NCBI RefSeq assembly: GCF_023115355.1
Contig: NZ_CP096019.1
Span: 1,922,001 to 1,986,000 of the forward strand
Reading direction: 5' to 3'
Length of the DNA: 64,000 nucleotides
From: Halocatena salina
GTDB taxonomy: Archaea; Halobacteriota; Halobacteria; Halobacteriales; Haloarculaceae
This document shows, in pieces, positions 29,125-37,664 of this stretch (positions within the stretch are counted from its first letter, which is position 1; each line of letters starts with the position of its first letter). The translations under genes were made by a program, and so were the position numbers. The notes beneath the pieces are model-generated. The model was not told the origin of the DNA. It worked only from the letters and a program-made list of their open reading frames with translations, and ran no database searches.

Positions 29125-29244
29125 ATGGAGGGCGCAGCCACGTGTTGCGCGCGTTCGGAAAGCGCGCCGGGTGCCGTGAACACCCGACGCTGGGTCCTCT
29201 GTGATGCAAGAACCCATGATTGGGAACGAATCAGAGACATGTAA
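29125..29244 (+). CDS. Possible 39-residue protein with its own promoter
   Basis: ATG 29125 opens a 39-codon frame (MEGAATCCARSESAPGAVNT and on to a basic/aromatic C-terminus RRWVL...WERIRDM) ending at TAA 29244. TTTATAAG at 29096-29103 is placed for a leaderless start. The composition is basic, unlike haloarchaeal average, and there is no known motif. It is divergent from the HTH/PIN operon. It could also be an untranslated RNA. Confidence 0.42.
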   Translation: MEGAATCCARSESAPGAVNTRRWVLCDARTHDWERIRDM

Positions 29245-29384
29245 CGGTGTCGAATCGTATCAGAAATCATATCGGAAAACCAAACAGCGCCAGCGGTGTC
29301 TTCGGTGCGGGCGTCCGGTTCGGTCGCAGTATGAGCACCGTGTTGGCTGTCCACTGCTGGAGGGTCGTCGATGACCCTCCACCT

Positions 29385-29471
29385 TTTTTCCGCTCGGGTG
29401 AGCTTCGCTCACCCTCACGCAAAAAACGTGGGCGAAAAAAGGCCGCTCACTTCGTTCGCGGGGGGAAGGAA
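29385..29471. repeat. Dispersed intergenic repeat with poly-T and poly-A arms
   Basis: The stretch contains CACCTTTTTTCCGCTCGGGT, then GAGCTTCGCTC, CAAAAAACGTGGGCGAAAAA and GCTCACTTCGTTCGC. Pieces recur at 15.1, 26.6 and 30.1 kb. It stands just upstream of the gene at 29472 and could form paired stems in RNA. Confidence 0.5.
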
Positions 29472-30023
29472 ATGACGTTGCCGGTGTTTCAGTTCTGGGA
29501 TCGACTGGGCGAGTCGGTGAACATCTCGACCCTCGATGATCGAGCGACGATCTCGAAGGCTGAGCTGTACTACGTCGTGGACGTGGGCACAGGAACGTGG
29601 TGCAAACCCTGTCGGAGCACGGGCTGTGCACACGCCACGCAGATCGAGGAGATCTTAGCAACCGCCGGACTCGGTCGGTCACAAGTGAACTACGACGACC
29701 TGCCCGGCATTGCGAACATCACGCGCTACGAGGCGACCGGGGAGCTGGTCACCACCGGGTGGTTCGGGAACGGCGGCCAGGTCCGCTACCACGAACAGCG
29801 CGACGGAACGGTCGTCCAGTCGGTGTACACGCCCGAGGACGAGCAGGATCCGACTGCGATAACCGAACAACCCGACGCGACGAGTGTGCCAGCCGCGTTG
29901 GTAGGGATGCTGGCGGAGTACTGCCACTATCGCCAGCGCGGCGATCTCGACGGATTGAGACAGCAGTATCCCGACGTGGCTCGTGTCGTGAGCGAGCCGC
30001 CAGCCGTCCACGCTGACGATTGA
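29472..30023 (+). CDS. Haloarchaeal conserved hypothetical protein with a Cys cluster
   Basis: 183 residues from ATG 29472 (MTLPVFQFWDRLGESVNIS). The open frame extends to 29220, but that part crosses the repeat. WCKPCRSTGCAH near residue 44 looks like a metal site (CxxC plus Cys-Ala-His). A TRYEATGELVTTGWFGNGGQVRYHE segment (two strands) follows. The C-terminal quarter is helical (ALVGMLAEYCHYRQRGDLDGLRQQ). Function unknown. GGGGGAAGGAA just before the ATG may be a ribosome site. Confidence 0.6.
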   Translation: MTLPVFQFWDRLGESVNISTLDDRATISKAELYYVVDVGTGTWCKPCRSTGCAHATQIEEILATAGLGRSQVNYDDLPGIANITRYEATGELVTTGWFGNGGQVRYHEQRDGTVVQSVYTPEDEQDPTAITEQPDATSVPAALVGMLAEYCHYRQRGDLDGLRQQYPDVARVVSEPPAVHADD

Positions 30024-30033
30024 GTACAACAGA

Positions 30034-30254
30034 GTCGGTGGAGGCGGAGGCGGTCGCGGGGCGGTCGCGGTCGCGGAGCGGGGCGGGCAAGACCCGGCAC
30101 CGCGAGCGCCAGCGAGCGGCTTTTTTGGTCCAGATTTTTTGCGTTCCCGCGAGCGCCAGCGAGTGGGAACCAGCGAGTCGCAGCGCGAACGAAGTGAGCG
30201 ACCGGCTCGCTAGGCGAGTGGTGGCGCAGCCACCCGAGCGGAAAAAAGGTGGTT
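30034..30254. repeat. Long GC-rich repeat tract between convergent genes
   Basis: It begins with GGTCGCGG triplet-like repeats and continues with CGCGAGCGCCAGCGAG twice (about 30099 and 30147). It ends with GTGAGCGACCGGCTCGC...CACCCGAGCGGAAAAAAGG, the last 55 bases matching the complement of 26.6 kb. T-runs CTTTTTTGG and ATTTTTTG, and the A-run near 30241, could terminate both convergent genes. Confidence 0.6.
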
Positions 30255-31061
30255 TTAGAGCTCAATCCGTTCGAGCAGATCGTCCTCACGGGTGTTCATG
30301 GCGACGATACGGATGTGCTCCTCGAGTCCCGAACCGTTCAGCTTGGATTTCAGGAGTTCGTCCACCTGATAGACGCCGGCGGCGTCGGTCATGGTGATCT
30401 CGACGAGCACCGGAAATTCATCACCTTCCAACAGCGCCACCTGCGTGATGGCCTGACTAGAGAGGGTATCGATGCCCCGGCCACCCTGTCTGTACGGCAT
30501 CCGCGAGCGGCCGCGTTCCATGTCCAGCGCGTCCGCAACCCGCATCACGCCGGCCTCGGTGGTAAGCGGCTCTTCGACGGTGTGGTGACAGAGGATGGCG
30601 TGTAGGATCTCGCCTTTGATGCGAATACGCGCCTCGGTGTCGTAAAACGCCGGGAGGATGCGATCGAGTACGTCCGCAGCCAGCGGGATGGAGTAGTAGG
30701 CGTGGCTGTCGCGGTGGACGATGTGCCCGATGTCGTGCAGCACGGCCGCCAATCCGATGATCACCGGCTCGTCGGCTTCGTCGAGACCCTGCTGTCGCGC
30801 TCCATTGAACGCCACCCCGCCGGCTTTCAGAAGATCGTACAGACAGAGCGCGCGATTGCGGACGATACTGACGTGTTTCGACCCGTGGTCGTTGTACCCC
30901 TTTCGCTGGACTGGATTGACGTTTTGGGCGTCGAGATACGCGGCGATCTCCTCATCGTCGTCCACGTACTCGAGGATCGCGTTTACCCGTTCGTCGGGAA
31001 ACGCGTGGTCAGCCTCCGGATCGTACGTGCGTCCGCCGTTATCCAGCAGGTCGTCTGCCAT
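30255..31061 (-). CDS. HD-domain metal-dependent phosphohydrolase
   Basis: 268 residues. The HD motif is AAVLHDIGHIVHR near residue 108; an upstream His in NDHGSKHVS and a later LCHHTVEEP complete the usual metal ligands. The C-terminal part (VLVEITMTDAAGVYQVDELL) is a small alpha/beta domain found in archaeal relatives. A nucleotide or cyclic-nucleotide substrate is typical of the superfamily; the actual one is unknown. It converges on the gene at 29472. Confidence 0.85.
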   Translation of the reverse strand: MADDLLDNGGRTYDPEADHAFPDERVNAILEYVDDDEEIAAYLDAQNVNPVQRKGYNDHGSKHVSIVRNRALCLYDLLKAGGVAFNGARQQGLDEADEPVIIGLAAVLHDIGHIVHRDSHAYYSIPLAADVLDRILPAFYDTEARIRIKGEILHAILCHHTVEEPLTTEAGVMRVADALDMERGRSRMPYRQGGRGIDTLSSQAITQVALLEGDEFPVLVEITMTDAAGVYQVDELLKSKLNGSGLEEHIRIVAMNTREDDLLERIEL

Positions 31062-31146
31062 AGTAGTCTACCCGTCCGCAAAAACGAAAAGAATTCTCGT
31101 TGATACTCAGTGGCAGTTGCTGGCACCACGGTTTTGATGCTGTCGT

Positions 31147-31160
31147 CAGTACATGTACTG
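31147..31160. promoter_or_regulatory. Perfect palindrome abutting a start codon
   Basis: CAGTACATGTACTG, a 14-base perfect palindrome, ends at the base before ATG 31161. Its position suggests an operator or a translation-blocking hairpin for the DUF5789-like gene. No regulator is adjacent. Confidence 0.4.
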
Positions 31161-31583
31161 ATGACCGACGACGAACGGACACCGGACCGAGAGACGTCCG
31201 ACCCGGATCCGGAACGGGTGCAAGAATCCGCCGAGAATCGTCGTCGAGAGCGCGCAGAACACGCCGAACACGCGTCTCGTCAGCTGGAGGGGCGGTTTGA
31301 GGAGTTCAAATATCCCGTTTCGAGCGAGGAGCTTGCGACCGAATACGGCGACGAGACGATCGATCTCGCCAACGAGACCGAATCGTTGGGGAGCGTCTTC
31401 GACCGCCTCGCCGATGAGCAGTACGAGACACCGACGGAGGTCAGAGAAGCCGTCTATAGCGAAATCACGGGCGAAGCAGCGGGAATGGAAGAATACAACG
31501 TCGAGCGCGATATCGACGCTGTCGACGCTGTCAATCAGTACGACGAGGAAACGAACGAGAACGAGAACGAACGCCAGCGGTAA
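31161..31583 (+). CDS. DUF5789-like haloarchaeal protein
   Basis: 140 residues from ATG 31161 (MTDDERTPDRETSD); the frame from 31110 would add a hydrophobic stretch across the palindrome. After a very acidic, charged N-terminus comes a helical core: EELATEYGDETIDLANETES and VFDRLADEQYETPTEVREAV, typical of a small halophilic DUF related to DUF2795. The end (YDEETNENENERQR) is disordered. Function unknown. Confidence 0.7.
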   Translation: MTDDERTPDRETSDPDPERVQESAENRRRERAEHAEHASRQLEGRFEEFKYPVSSEELATEYGDETIDLANETESLGSVFDRLADEQYETPTEVREAVYSEITGEAAGMEEYNVERDIDAVDAVNQYDEETNENENERQR

Positions 31584-31619
31584 CGAACGATTTTGGTTCC
31601 GATCGGCTGGCTCGAACGT

Positions 31620-32102
31620 CTATTCCGCCGCTCGGACGGCGTCTTCGACTTCCTCGTAGTCAGGTTCGACGCCGGGATCGTCGCTGACCCACGTGTATGT
31701 AATCTCGCCATCGGAATCGATAACGAACACGGAACGCTTTGCCACCCCGTACACACCGAGGTTATCGAAGTCCATCGACACGTCGTAGGCCTCGACGAGT
31801 TCGTCGTTGGCGTCGCTGATGAGTTCGAATTCCAAGCCCAACTCATCCCGGAAGGCGTTCTGTGCGAACGGCGAGTCGACGCTCACGCCGTACACCTCTC
31901 CACCAGCGTTCGTGAACTCTTCGAGTCGGTCGTTGAACGTAGACATCTCGTGTGAGCAGACGCTCGTAAACGCACCGGGGAAAAAGGCGAGCACGATCGG
32001 TCCGCCTTCGGCTTCAAGCGTCTCGGAAAGCGTGATCGAATCGACGTCACCGTTTGCGAGCGGTGCAGTGAAATCAGGTGCAGTATCGCCAGTTTCTGGC
32101 AT
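31620..32102 (-). CDS. Peroxiredoxin (AhpC/TSA, bacterioferritin-comigratory type)
   Basis: 160 residues from ATG 32102 (a GTG one codon earlier is in frame). The peroxidatic Cys lies in FFPGAFTSVCSHEM near residue 48, with the conserved Pro/Thr arrangement. No second Cys is visible, so this is a 1-Cys enzyme that needs an outside thiol. It reduces peroxides in the cytoplasm. Converges on the DUF5789-like gene. Confidence 0.93.
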   Translation of the reverse strand: MPETGDTAPDFTAPLANGDVDSITLSETLEAEGGPIVLAFFPGAFTSVCSHEMSTFNDRLEEFTNAGGEVYGVSVDSPFAQNAFRDELGLEFELISDANDELVEAYDVSMDFDNLGVYGVAKRSVFVIDSDGEITYTWVSDDPGVEPDYEEVEDAVRAAE

Positions 32103-32257
32103 CACGTCGGGCTACAACTGACAGGTGTAAATACCTCCCGTCCTAGTGTCTTGCTGTTCGGCCGTTCTCACTGTGTATACCCGCCGGTGAATCATGTGGA
32201 CTGTTTAATGGACGAGCAAAAGGCCTATAGTTCGGAATTCACAACCGTGTAGTAGTG

Positions 32258-32716
32258 ATGCCAACCAGCTTAGTACCCCTGTTCCCGGGGCTTCCTGGCG
32301 GGCCGGAGATGATCGTCATCCTGCTCATCGTAGTCTTGCTGTTCGGAGCCAACAAACTCCCCAAACTAGCGCGTTCGAGTGGTCAGGCGATGGGTGAGTT
32401 CAAAAAAGGTCGAGAGGAGATCGAGGACGAACTCCAGGAAATGCGAGGGAGCGATTCGCACAAAGACGACGACTCGTTCGACAAGGATAAAGACGAGTCG
32501 TTCAGCAACGATACCAACGACTCGTTTAGTAACGAAGGCGGGTTCGAACAGGCGAACGCACAGGGGCAACCCCAACAAGGTCAACCCCAACAAGGTCAAC
32601 CCCAGCGCACCCAAAACCAGAATCAGCGCACCCAAAACCAGAACCAGCGTTCGGGCCAATCGAACGCTGGATGGGGCACCTCGACCGAAGCAGGACGAGA
32701 GCGAGATCGACGATAA
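32258..32716 (+). CDS. tatA: Twin-arginine translocase subunit TatA/E
   Basis: 152 residues from ATG 32258. Typical TatA: one N-terminal membrane helix (MIVILLIVVLLFGANKLPKL), the hinge, and an amphipathic helix (ARSSGQAMGEFKKGREEIED). The remainder is unusually long, polar and repetitive. DDSF/DESF/NDSF units are followed by GQPQQ repeated three times and QRTQNQNQ twice, so the tail is disordered and probably slippage-grown. Tat is the main export route in haloarchaea; tatC is not in this window. Confidence 0.92.
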   Translation: MPTSLVPLFPGLPGGPEMIVILLIVVLLFGANKLPKLARSSGQAMGEFKKGREEIEDELQEMRGSDSHKDDDSFDKDKDESFSNDTNDSFSNEGGFEQANAQGQPQQGQPQQGQPQRTQNQNQRTQNQNQRSGQSNAGWGTSTEAGRERDRR

Positions 32717-32859
32717 TCAAAATCACTACTCGCGGCCATTCCTGTCCCGATCGTTCGGGACACAGAGCGTACCGGGAACATCACGCCCGTCGTGACAGGG
32801 TCTCCCTTGAGCGTCCGCATTCGTAATCGTTTTTCACCCCCTACACGACGATTGGTTGG

Positions 32860-32932
32860 GGGCGTGTGGCCTAGTGGACAAGGCGAGAGGTTCCTAACCT
32901 CTCGATCGCGGGTTCGAATCCCGTCACGCCCG
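32860..32932 (+). tRNA. tRNA-Arg (anticodon CCT)
   Basis: A 73-base cloverleaf: acceptor GGGCGTG (32860-32866) pairs with CACGCCC (32925-32931), with discriminator G at 32932. The anticodon stem GAGAGG/CCTCTC encloses TTCCTAA, so the anticodon CCT is at 32893-32895. The T-arm is GCGGG-TTCGAAT-CCCGT. No intron and no encoded CCA. Confidence 0.95.
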
Positions 32933-33021
32933 TGCAGCGAACGCAGTGAGCGAACCGGAACGGGATTCGAAGTAGGGAGTACGCAGGCCCGCGAGCACAG
33001 CGAACTGGAACATGTGACTGA

Positions 33022-33045
33022 GGTTCGAATCCCGTCACACCCGTG
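33022..33045 (+). repeat. Duplicated 3' end of the tRNA-Arg gene
   Basis: 24 bases repeat 32911-32934 (T-arm plus acceptor 3' strand) with one change (CACACCC for CACGCCC), 111 bases downstream. Such a partial tRNA copy is the usual mark left at the far end of an element integrated by a tyrosine recombinase. Here only about 90 bases lie between the copies, so no element remains. The intervening sequence carries CAGCGAACGCAGTGAGCG, the style of the dispersed repeats. Confidence 0.75.
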
Positions 33046-33158
33046 TAGGCGATCGCTACTAGTACCTCACACGAGTTGTCACTCCCACGATATGGAGTTC
33101 GACGATCGACGAAGTTTCTGTCGTCAAACACTTATGGTAGCCGTTCATTGGGAGGGAT

Positions 33159-34496
33159 ATGGTTAGTGTCGGGATCGACGCGATCGAAATTCACACTGGT
33201 AAGTTGTGCCTAGATCTGGCGGAAACGTTCGCTCCCGCCCACGATGAGGATCCGGATAAGTACCGAAAAGGACTCGGGTTGTATACGAGTTCGTTCCCTG
33301 ATTCGTATGAGGACATCGTGACGATGGGGGCCAACGCTGCCTATCGGCTGCTCGAACGAACCGGTCACACGCCAGCGGACATCGGACGGATCGATGTGGC
33401 GACCGAAAGCGCGTTCGACAACTCGAAACCCGTCTCGACGTACATCGCGGGCTGTTTGGAACAGGTGTTCGACACCACGTTTCACCACGCCAACAAGGGG
33501 GAGCGGAAGTTCGCCTGTATCGCCGGAACCCAGAGTTTGAACGATGCGTACAACTGGATCCGTGCGGGACGCAACCGCGGCCGGTCGGCGCTCGTGATCG
33601 CCACGGACACGGCGCTGTACGCCCGGGGTGACGCGGGCGAAGCGACTCAGGGCGCCGGCGCGGTGGCGATGCTCATCAGCGAGGACCCATCGCTCGTGGA
33701 GCTAAGCCCCCAGCAGGGGTACGGCAGCGCGGACGAGACGGACTTTCTCAAGCCGAACCAACAGTTCCCGAGCGTGGACGGTAAGCGCAGCGTACAGGTG
33801 TATCTCGCCCGGATGCGAGAGGCGCTTTCCGATTATGCGTCCGTCGCTGGCCGCATGCACCCGGATGATTTCGCGTACATCCCGTTCCACACGCCGTTCC
33901 CGGGAATGGTCCGGAAGGCCGGGCTGTTGGGCTATCGCCACGTGATCCGCGATACGGACATCGAAGAGGAACTCGCCAGCGAAATCGGACGCCAGCCCCG
34001 AATGGAAGCGTTCGACGACGAGGAGGCGTATCTCGACGCCGTGAGTGAGTACACTGACAAGCTAAAAGGTACTGAGAACTACCGCGAGTGGTACGAACGC
34101 GTTATCGAGCCAACGCTCGACATCTCTCGGTACGTCGGCAACTGGTACACGGGTTCTGTCCACATCGCGCGTGCGAGCGCACTCAAACACGCGCTCGAAA
34201 CGGGACGGGACCTGACCGGAAAACGCCTGCTCGTCGCCTCCTACGGCAGCGGTGCTCAGGCGGAAACCCACACGGAAACGGTCCAGCCCGGCTGGAAAGA
34301 CGAGATTGCCATGCTCACCATCGACGAACAGCTCGAAGCGCGCCACGACATCACGTTCGAAGAGTACGAACACATCCACGACGTTCACAACCACGACATC
34401 AGCGCAGACGACACTGAGGAGTTCACGACGCCCAAAAACGAGTTCGTGTTCGACGGTTGGGGACGGATGGGTGAGCGACAGTACCGGTTCGTGTAA
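33159..34496 (+). CDS. mvaS: Hydroxymethylglutaryl-CoA synthase
   Basis: 445 residues. It condenses acetyl-CoA with acetoacetyl-CoA to HMG-CoA, the first committed step of the mevalonate pathway to archaeal isoprenoid lipids. The catalytic Cys is in RKFACIAGTQSLNDA near residue 119. FHTPFPGMVRKAG carries the catalytic His, and SYGSGAQAE is the late glycine motif. Length and motifs match the haloarchaeal enzyme. ATG 33159 is 8 bases after GGAGGGA, a good ribosome site. It converges on gdh. Confidence 0.94.
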   Translation: MVSVGIDAIEIHTGKLCLDLAETFAPAHDEDPDKYRKGLGLYTSSFPDSYEDIVTMGANAAYRLLERTGHTPADIGRIDVATESAFDNSKPVSTYIAGCLEQVFDTTFHHANKGERKFACIAGTQSLNDAYNWIRAGRNRGRSALVIATDTALYARGDAGEATQGAGAVAMLISEDPSLVELSPQQGYGSADETDFLKPNQQFPSVDGKRSVQVYLARMREALSDYASVAGRMHPDDFAYIPFHTPFPGMVRKAGLLGYRHVIRDTDIEEELASEIGRQPRMEAFDDEEAYLDAVSEYTDKLKGTENYREWYERVIEPTLDISRYVGNWYTGSVHIARASALKHALETGRDLTGKRLLVASYGSGAQAETHTETVQPGWKDEIAMLTIDEQLEARHDITFEEYEHIHDVHNHDISADDTEEFTTPKNEFVFDGWGRMGERQYRFV

Positions 34497-34529
34497 CGCA
34501 CTGCGTGTTCGCTGCGTCTGCCAACTCGA

Positions 34530-35792
34530 TTACGGCCAGCTTCCGGCCTGTTCGAACGCACGGGCGACGCGTTCGAGCGCTACGACGTAGGCGGCGACCC
34601 GGAAGGTCGGGAGATCCTTTTCTTCGTAGGCCGATACGATGCTGTCGAACGATTCCGTGATGATCCGTTCGAGTTCGTCGTTAACCCGTTGTTCGGTCCA
34701 GTAAAAGCGCTGTCTGTTCTGCACCCACTCGAAGTACGAAACTGTGACACCGCCTGCATTCGTGAGGATGTCCGGGAGCACGATGACGTCGCGTTCGGCG
34801 AGTACGTCGTCGGCGTCCGGCGTGATCGGACCGTTCGCGGCTTCCGCGATGACGTCCGCTTGGACATCGGACGCGATGTCAGCATCGATGGCGTTTTCGA
34901 GTGCGGCTGGCACGAGCAAATCGACATCGAGCGTCAACAGCTCACCGTTGGTGAGCTCGTCGGTCGCCCCCTCATAGCCAGCGACACTGCCCGTTTCGTG
35001 TTTGAAATCTTTGACCGCGGTGGCGTCAAGTCCATCCGCGTTGTAGATCCCTCCGCTCGAGTCTGACACGGCGACGATGGACGCATCCAGTTCCTCAGAG
35101 AGGAGTTGTGCGGTGATCGCTCCCGCGTTGCCATAGCCCTGCACGGCGACAGTGGCGTCACTGATGTCCCGGTCGAGATACGAGAATGCTTCTCGGGCGG
35201 CGAGCATCGTCGAGCGCCCGGTCGCCTCGACGCGGCCCTCACTGCCACCGCTGTCGAGCGCCTTTCCAGTGACGACCCCCGGCTCAGTGGTTCCTTCGAG
35301 CATCTCATAACTGTCTTTGATCCAGTTCATCTCCCGTTGGCCCGTGTTGACGTCCGGAGCTGGAATGTCCTTGTCTTCCCCGATGAGCGGCCGCAACTCC
35401 GAGGCAAACGAGCGAGTAATGCGCTCTAATTCGGTCTCGGAGTACTCTTCCGGATCGATGACGATGCCGCCTTTTCCACCGCCGTAGGGAATATCGACCA
35501 CCGCACACTTGTACACCATCCACCCCGACAAGGCCTTCACTTCATCTCGAGTGACGCCCGGGTGGTATCGAATCCCACCCTTGTACGGTCCTCGGTCGCC
35601 GTTGAACTGCGACCGGAAAGCTTTGAAGACTTCGAGGCTCCCATCGTCCATCTCGACCGTGAGATTCGTTTCGAGAACACGCTCTGGGTGTTTCAACCGT
35701 TTGAGAACGTCTTCGTCGATTCCGGATACGTACGCACCAGCGTCGTCCACCTGCTCTTGAAGACTCGAGAAGGGATTCGTAGATCCCGGCAT
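34530..35792 (-). CDS. gdh: Glutamate dehydrogenase (Glu/Leu/Phe/Val family)
   Basis: 420 residues. The substrate domain has [11 protein letters not shown], the catalytic Lys in [20 protein letters not shown] (about residue 104-123) and APDVNTG. The Rossmann domain starts at [16 protein letters not shown]. It interconverts glutamate with 2-oxoglutarate and ammonia using NAD(P). Haloarchaea often carry several paralogues; cofactor preference cannot be read by eye. Start ATG 35792 is followed by [18 protein letters not shown], the family start. Confidence 0.93.
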   Translation of the reverse strand: MPGSTNPFSSLQEQVDDAGAYVSGIDEDVLKRLKHPERVLETNLTVEMDDGSLEVFKAFRSQFNGDRGPYKGGIRYHPGVTRDEVKALSGWMVYKCAVVDIPYGGGKGGIVIDPEEYSETELERITRSFASELRPLIGEDKDIPAPDVNTGQREMNWIKDSYEMLEGTTEPGVVTGKALDSGGSEGRVEATGRSTMLAAREAFSYLDRDISDATVAVQGYGNAGAITAQLLSEELDASIVAVSDSSGGIYNADGLDATAVKDFKHETGSVAGYEGATDELTNGELLTLDVDLLVPAALENAIDADIASDVQADVIAEAANGPITPDADDVLAERDVIVLPDILTNAGGVTVSYFEWVQNRQRFYWTEQRVNDELERIITESFDSIVSAYEEKDLPTFRVAAYVVALERVARAFEQAGSWP

Positions 35793-35868
35793 GGTTCTAC
35801 CTTAGCAACTCAGCCGTTAAACGTGTCGAATCAGGAGATATCCATACGTCGAACGTTCAGATCACGCG

Positions 35869-36702
35869 TTAGCCGCGCTGACTGTGAGGTGTACGTTCGA
35901 GAATGTTCTCGGCCCGAGCGACGAGTGGCGCGTCGATCATTTCGTCGTCGAGGCGAAAGACGCCTCCCTCGCGTTCGTCGTATGCGTCGAGCACCCGCTG
36001 CGCCCACTCGATCTGTTCGTCACTCGGGGTGAAGGCGTCGTTTATCACCGAAACTTGGTCGGGATGAATCGCCATTTTACCCGTGTAGCCCAGATCGCGG
36101 GCGGTTTCGGTCGCTGTCGCGAGTCCTTCGGTGTCGCCGATGTCGGTAAACACGGTATCGATCGCGTCGACGCCCGCTGCACTCGCTGCGAGGACCACGT
36201 GCTCGCGGGCGTACAACACCTCTGTTCCCTCGTCGGTCCGATTCGCACCGATGTCGGCCGCGAGATCTTCCGCGCCGAACGCGATCGCAGCTGTCGGCTC
36301 GGCGGCAGCTATCTCCGGGGCATTGAGGACGCCCTGTGCGGTTTCACACAGCGCGCATACGGGGACGTCGATTCCGAACTCCGAACTCGTCGCGGCGAGT
36401 TCGGTCACATCGGTTGAGGTTTCGGTTTTTGGGAGCATGAGGAGATCCAACCGAACCGAATTCTCGGCGAGTCTCGTGAGATCCTCCTTCGCGTTGCTGG
36501 TGACACGGACACACACCGCACAGTCGGGATCGAACGTCGGATCCGTCACCACGGAAGCGACCGCCTCACGACCGACGGATTTGTGCTCCGGCCCAACGGC
36601 GTCTTCGAGATCGAACACGACGATATCCGCGCCCGATTGAGGCGCTTTTCGCATCAGCTCCGGTCGATCACCCGGGGAAAACAGCACGCTTCGTCGGGGC
36701 AT
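35869..36702 (-). CDS. HpcH/HpaI aldolase / citrate lyase beta-like protein (CitE-like)
   Basis: 277 residues from ATG 36702 (MPRRSVLFSPGDRPELM); the frame opens at 36798 but the family starts at RRSVLFSPGDRP. Mg-binding and CoA-site motifs: VFDLEDAVGPE near residue 34, LLMLPKTET and IAFGAEDLAADIG. CitE-like proteins outside citrate lyase cleave malyl-, methylmalyl- or citramalyl-CoA. No mcl/mct partners are adjacent, so the substrate stays open. C-terminus KMAIHPDQVSVINDAFTPS is conserved in the family. Confidence 0.87.
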   Translation of the reverse strand: MPRRSVLFSPGDRPELMRKAPQSGADIVVFDLEDAVGPEHKSVGREAVASVVTDPTFDPDCAVCVRVTSNAKEDLTRLAENSVRLDLLMLPKTETSTDVTELAATSSEFGIDVPVCALCETAQGVLNAPEIAAAEPTAAIAFGAEDLAADIGANRTDEGTEVLYAREHVVLAASAAGVDAIDTVFTDIGDTEGLATATETARDLGYTGKMAIHPDQVSVINDAFTPSDEQIEWAQRVLDAYDEREGGVFRLDDEMIDAPLVARAENILERTPHSQRG

Positions 36703-36865
36703 GCTCCTCCTATGGAAACGGACGGTCTTGAATCCACAGAGTTCATCCTGCTGGATTTTGCCACCACATACTCCTGCGTACTCTACCGATACCAACAAAG
36801 CTACAAGCCAGAAGTGTGATCACCGGATAGAGGCACCGTTAACGGTTATTATTTGGTGGATTGGA

Positions 36866-37654
36866 ATGATTGGAACAAAATCGGTCACCGTTTCTCGAAT
36901 TACAGTGATGACGCTCGTACTCCTACTCGTGTTGGGATCGAGTGGGATCGCGCTCGCGTCAATAGCGCCCGCCCAGGACGACGATACAACAGAGCGGATG
37001 GGATCGTGTACGTTGCCCACGCTCGATATCGAGCATTTCGGTCCGAAAACGGTTACCACTGATGATCGGGTTGGTTCGGTGATCGATCAGCCATCACTTC
37101 TCGTCCACGAACTCTCGGGGAATGGCAACACCGTTCCGCCGCTGTGGACGGTGTTGCTCCGGTACAGTCGGTATGACAACTCGGATCCGCTGGAAAACGA
37201 TGTTCGTAGTCGGGTGTACGGCATCATCGAGCAGTCGCCGGGAACCTACATCTCGGAGGTGAGCGAACAGGTCTCTGCCTCCCGTTCAACGGTTCGGTAT
37301 CACGTCCGCATCCTCGAGGACGAGGGGCTCATCGTCGGTGATGCAGACGGTGGGAAACACCGGTTCTATCCGGTCGGAAGCGACGACCCGGCGTTGGAAG
37401 CCGCCATGAACGACGACGCGACTGCCCGAGTACTCGATTCGATCGCTCGACTCGAACCGGCGGCGGTTTCGGCTCTCGCTGAGGATCTCGATCGCGCTCC
37501 GGGAACGGTCTCGTACCACCTCGATCGGCTCGCGGAGGATGATCTCATCGAGCAAGAACGGGCCGGAAACTCGGTGGTGACGAGCCTCGCCGATGGAATC
37601 AAGATCGATGCGACGCTCGGCGAGACGGAGCTTGCACCCACCAACGCCGACTGA
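36866..37654 (+). CDS. Signal-peptide-bearing protein with two winged-helix domains
   Basis: 262 residues from ATG 36866; TTATTATTT at 36845-36853 fits a promoter for a leaderless start. The N-terminus is a hydrophobic helix with basic residues before it (SRITVMTLVLLLVLGSSGIALA), like a signal peptide or anchor. Two winged-helix domains follow: about residues 115-170 (GTYISEVSEQVSASRSTVRY) and about 190-245 (VSALAEDLDRAPGTVSYHLD). By the positive-inside rule the DNA-binding part would end up outside, which is odd. Several haloarchaeal regulators share this layout. Either the hydrophobic segment is not translocated or the topology is inverted. Confidence 0.75.
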   Translation: MIGTKSVTVSRITVMTLVLLLVLGSSGIALASIAPAQDDDTTERMGSCTLPTLDIEHFGPKTVTTDDRVGSVIDQPSLLVHELSGNGNTVPPLWTVLLRYSRYDNSDPLENDVRSRVYGIIEQSPGTYISEVSEQVSASRSTVRYHVRILEDEGLIVGDADGGKHRFYPVGSDDPALEAAMNDDATARVLDSIARLEPAAVSALAEDLDRAPGTVSYHLDRLAEDDLIEQERAGNSVVTSLADGIKIDATLGETELAPTNAD

Positions 37655-37664
37655 ACCGGCGTGA

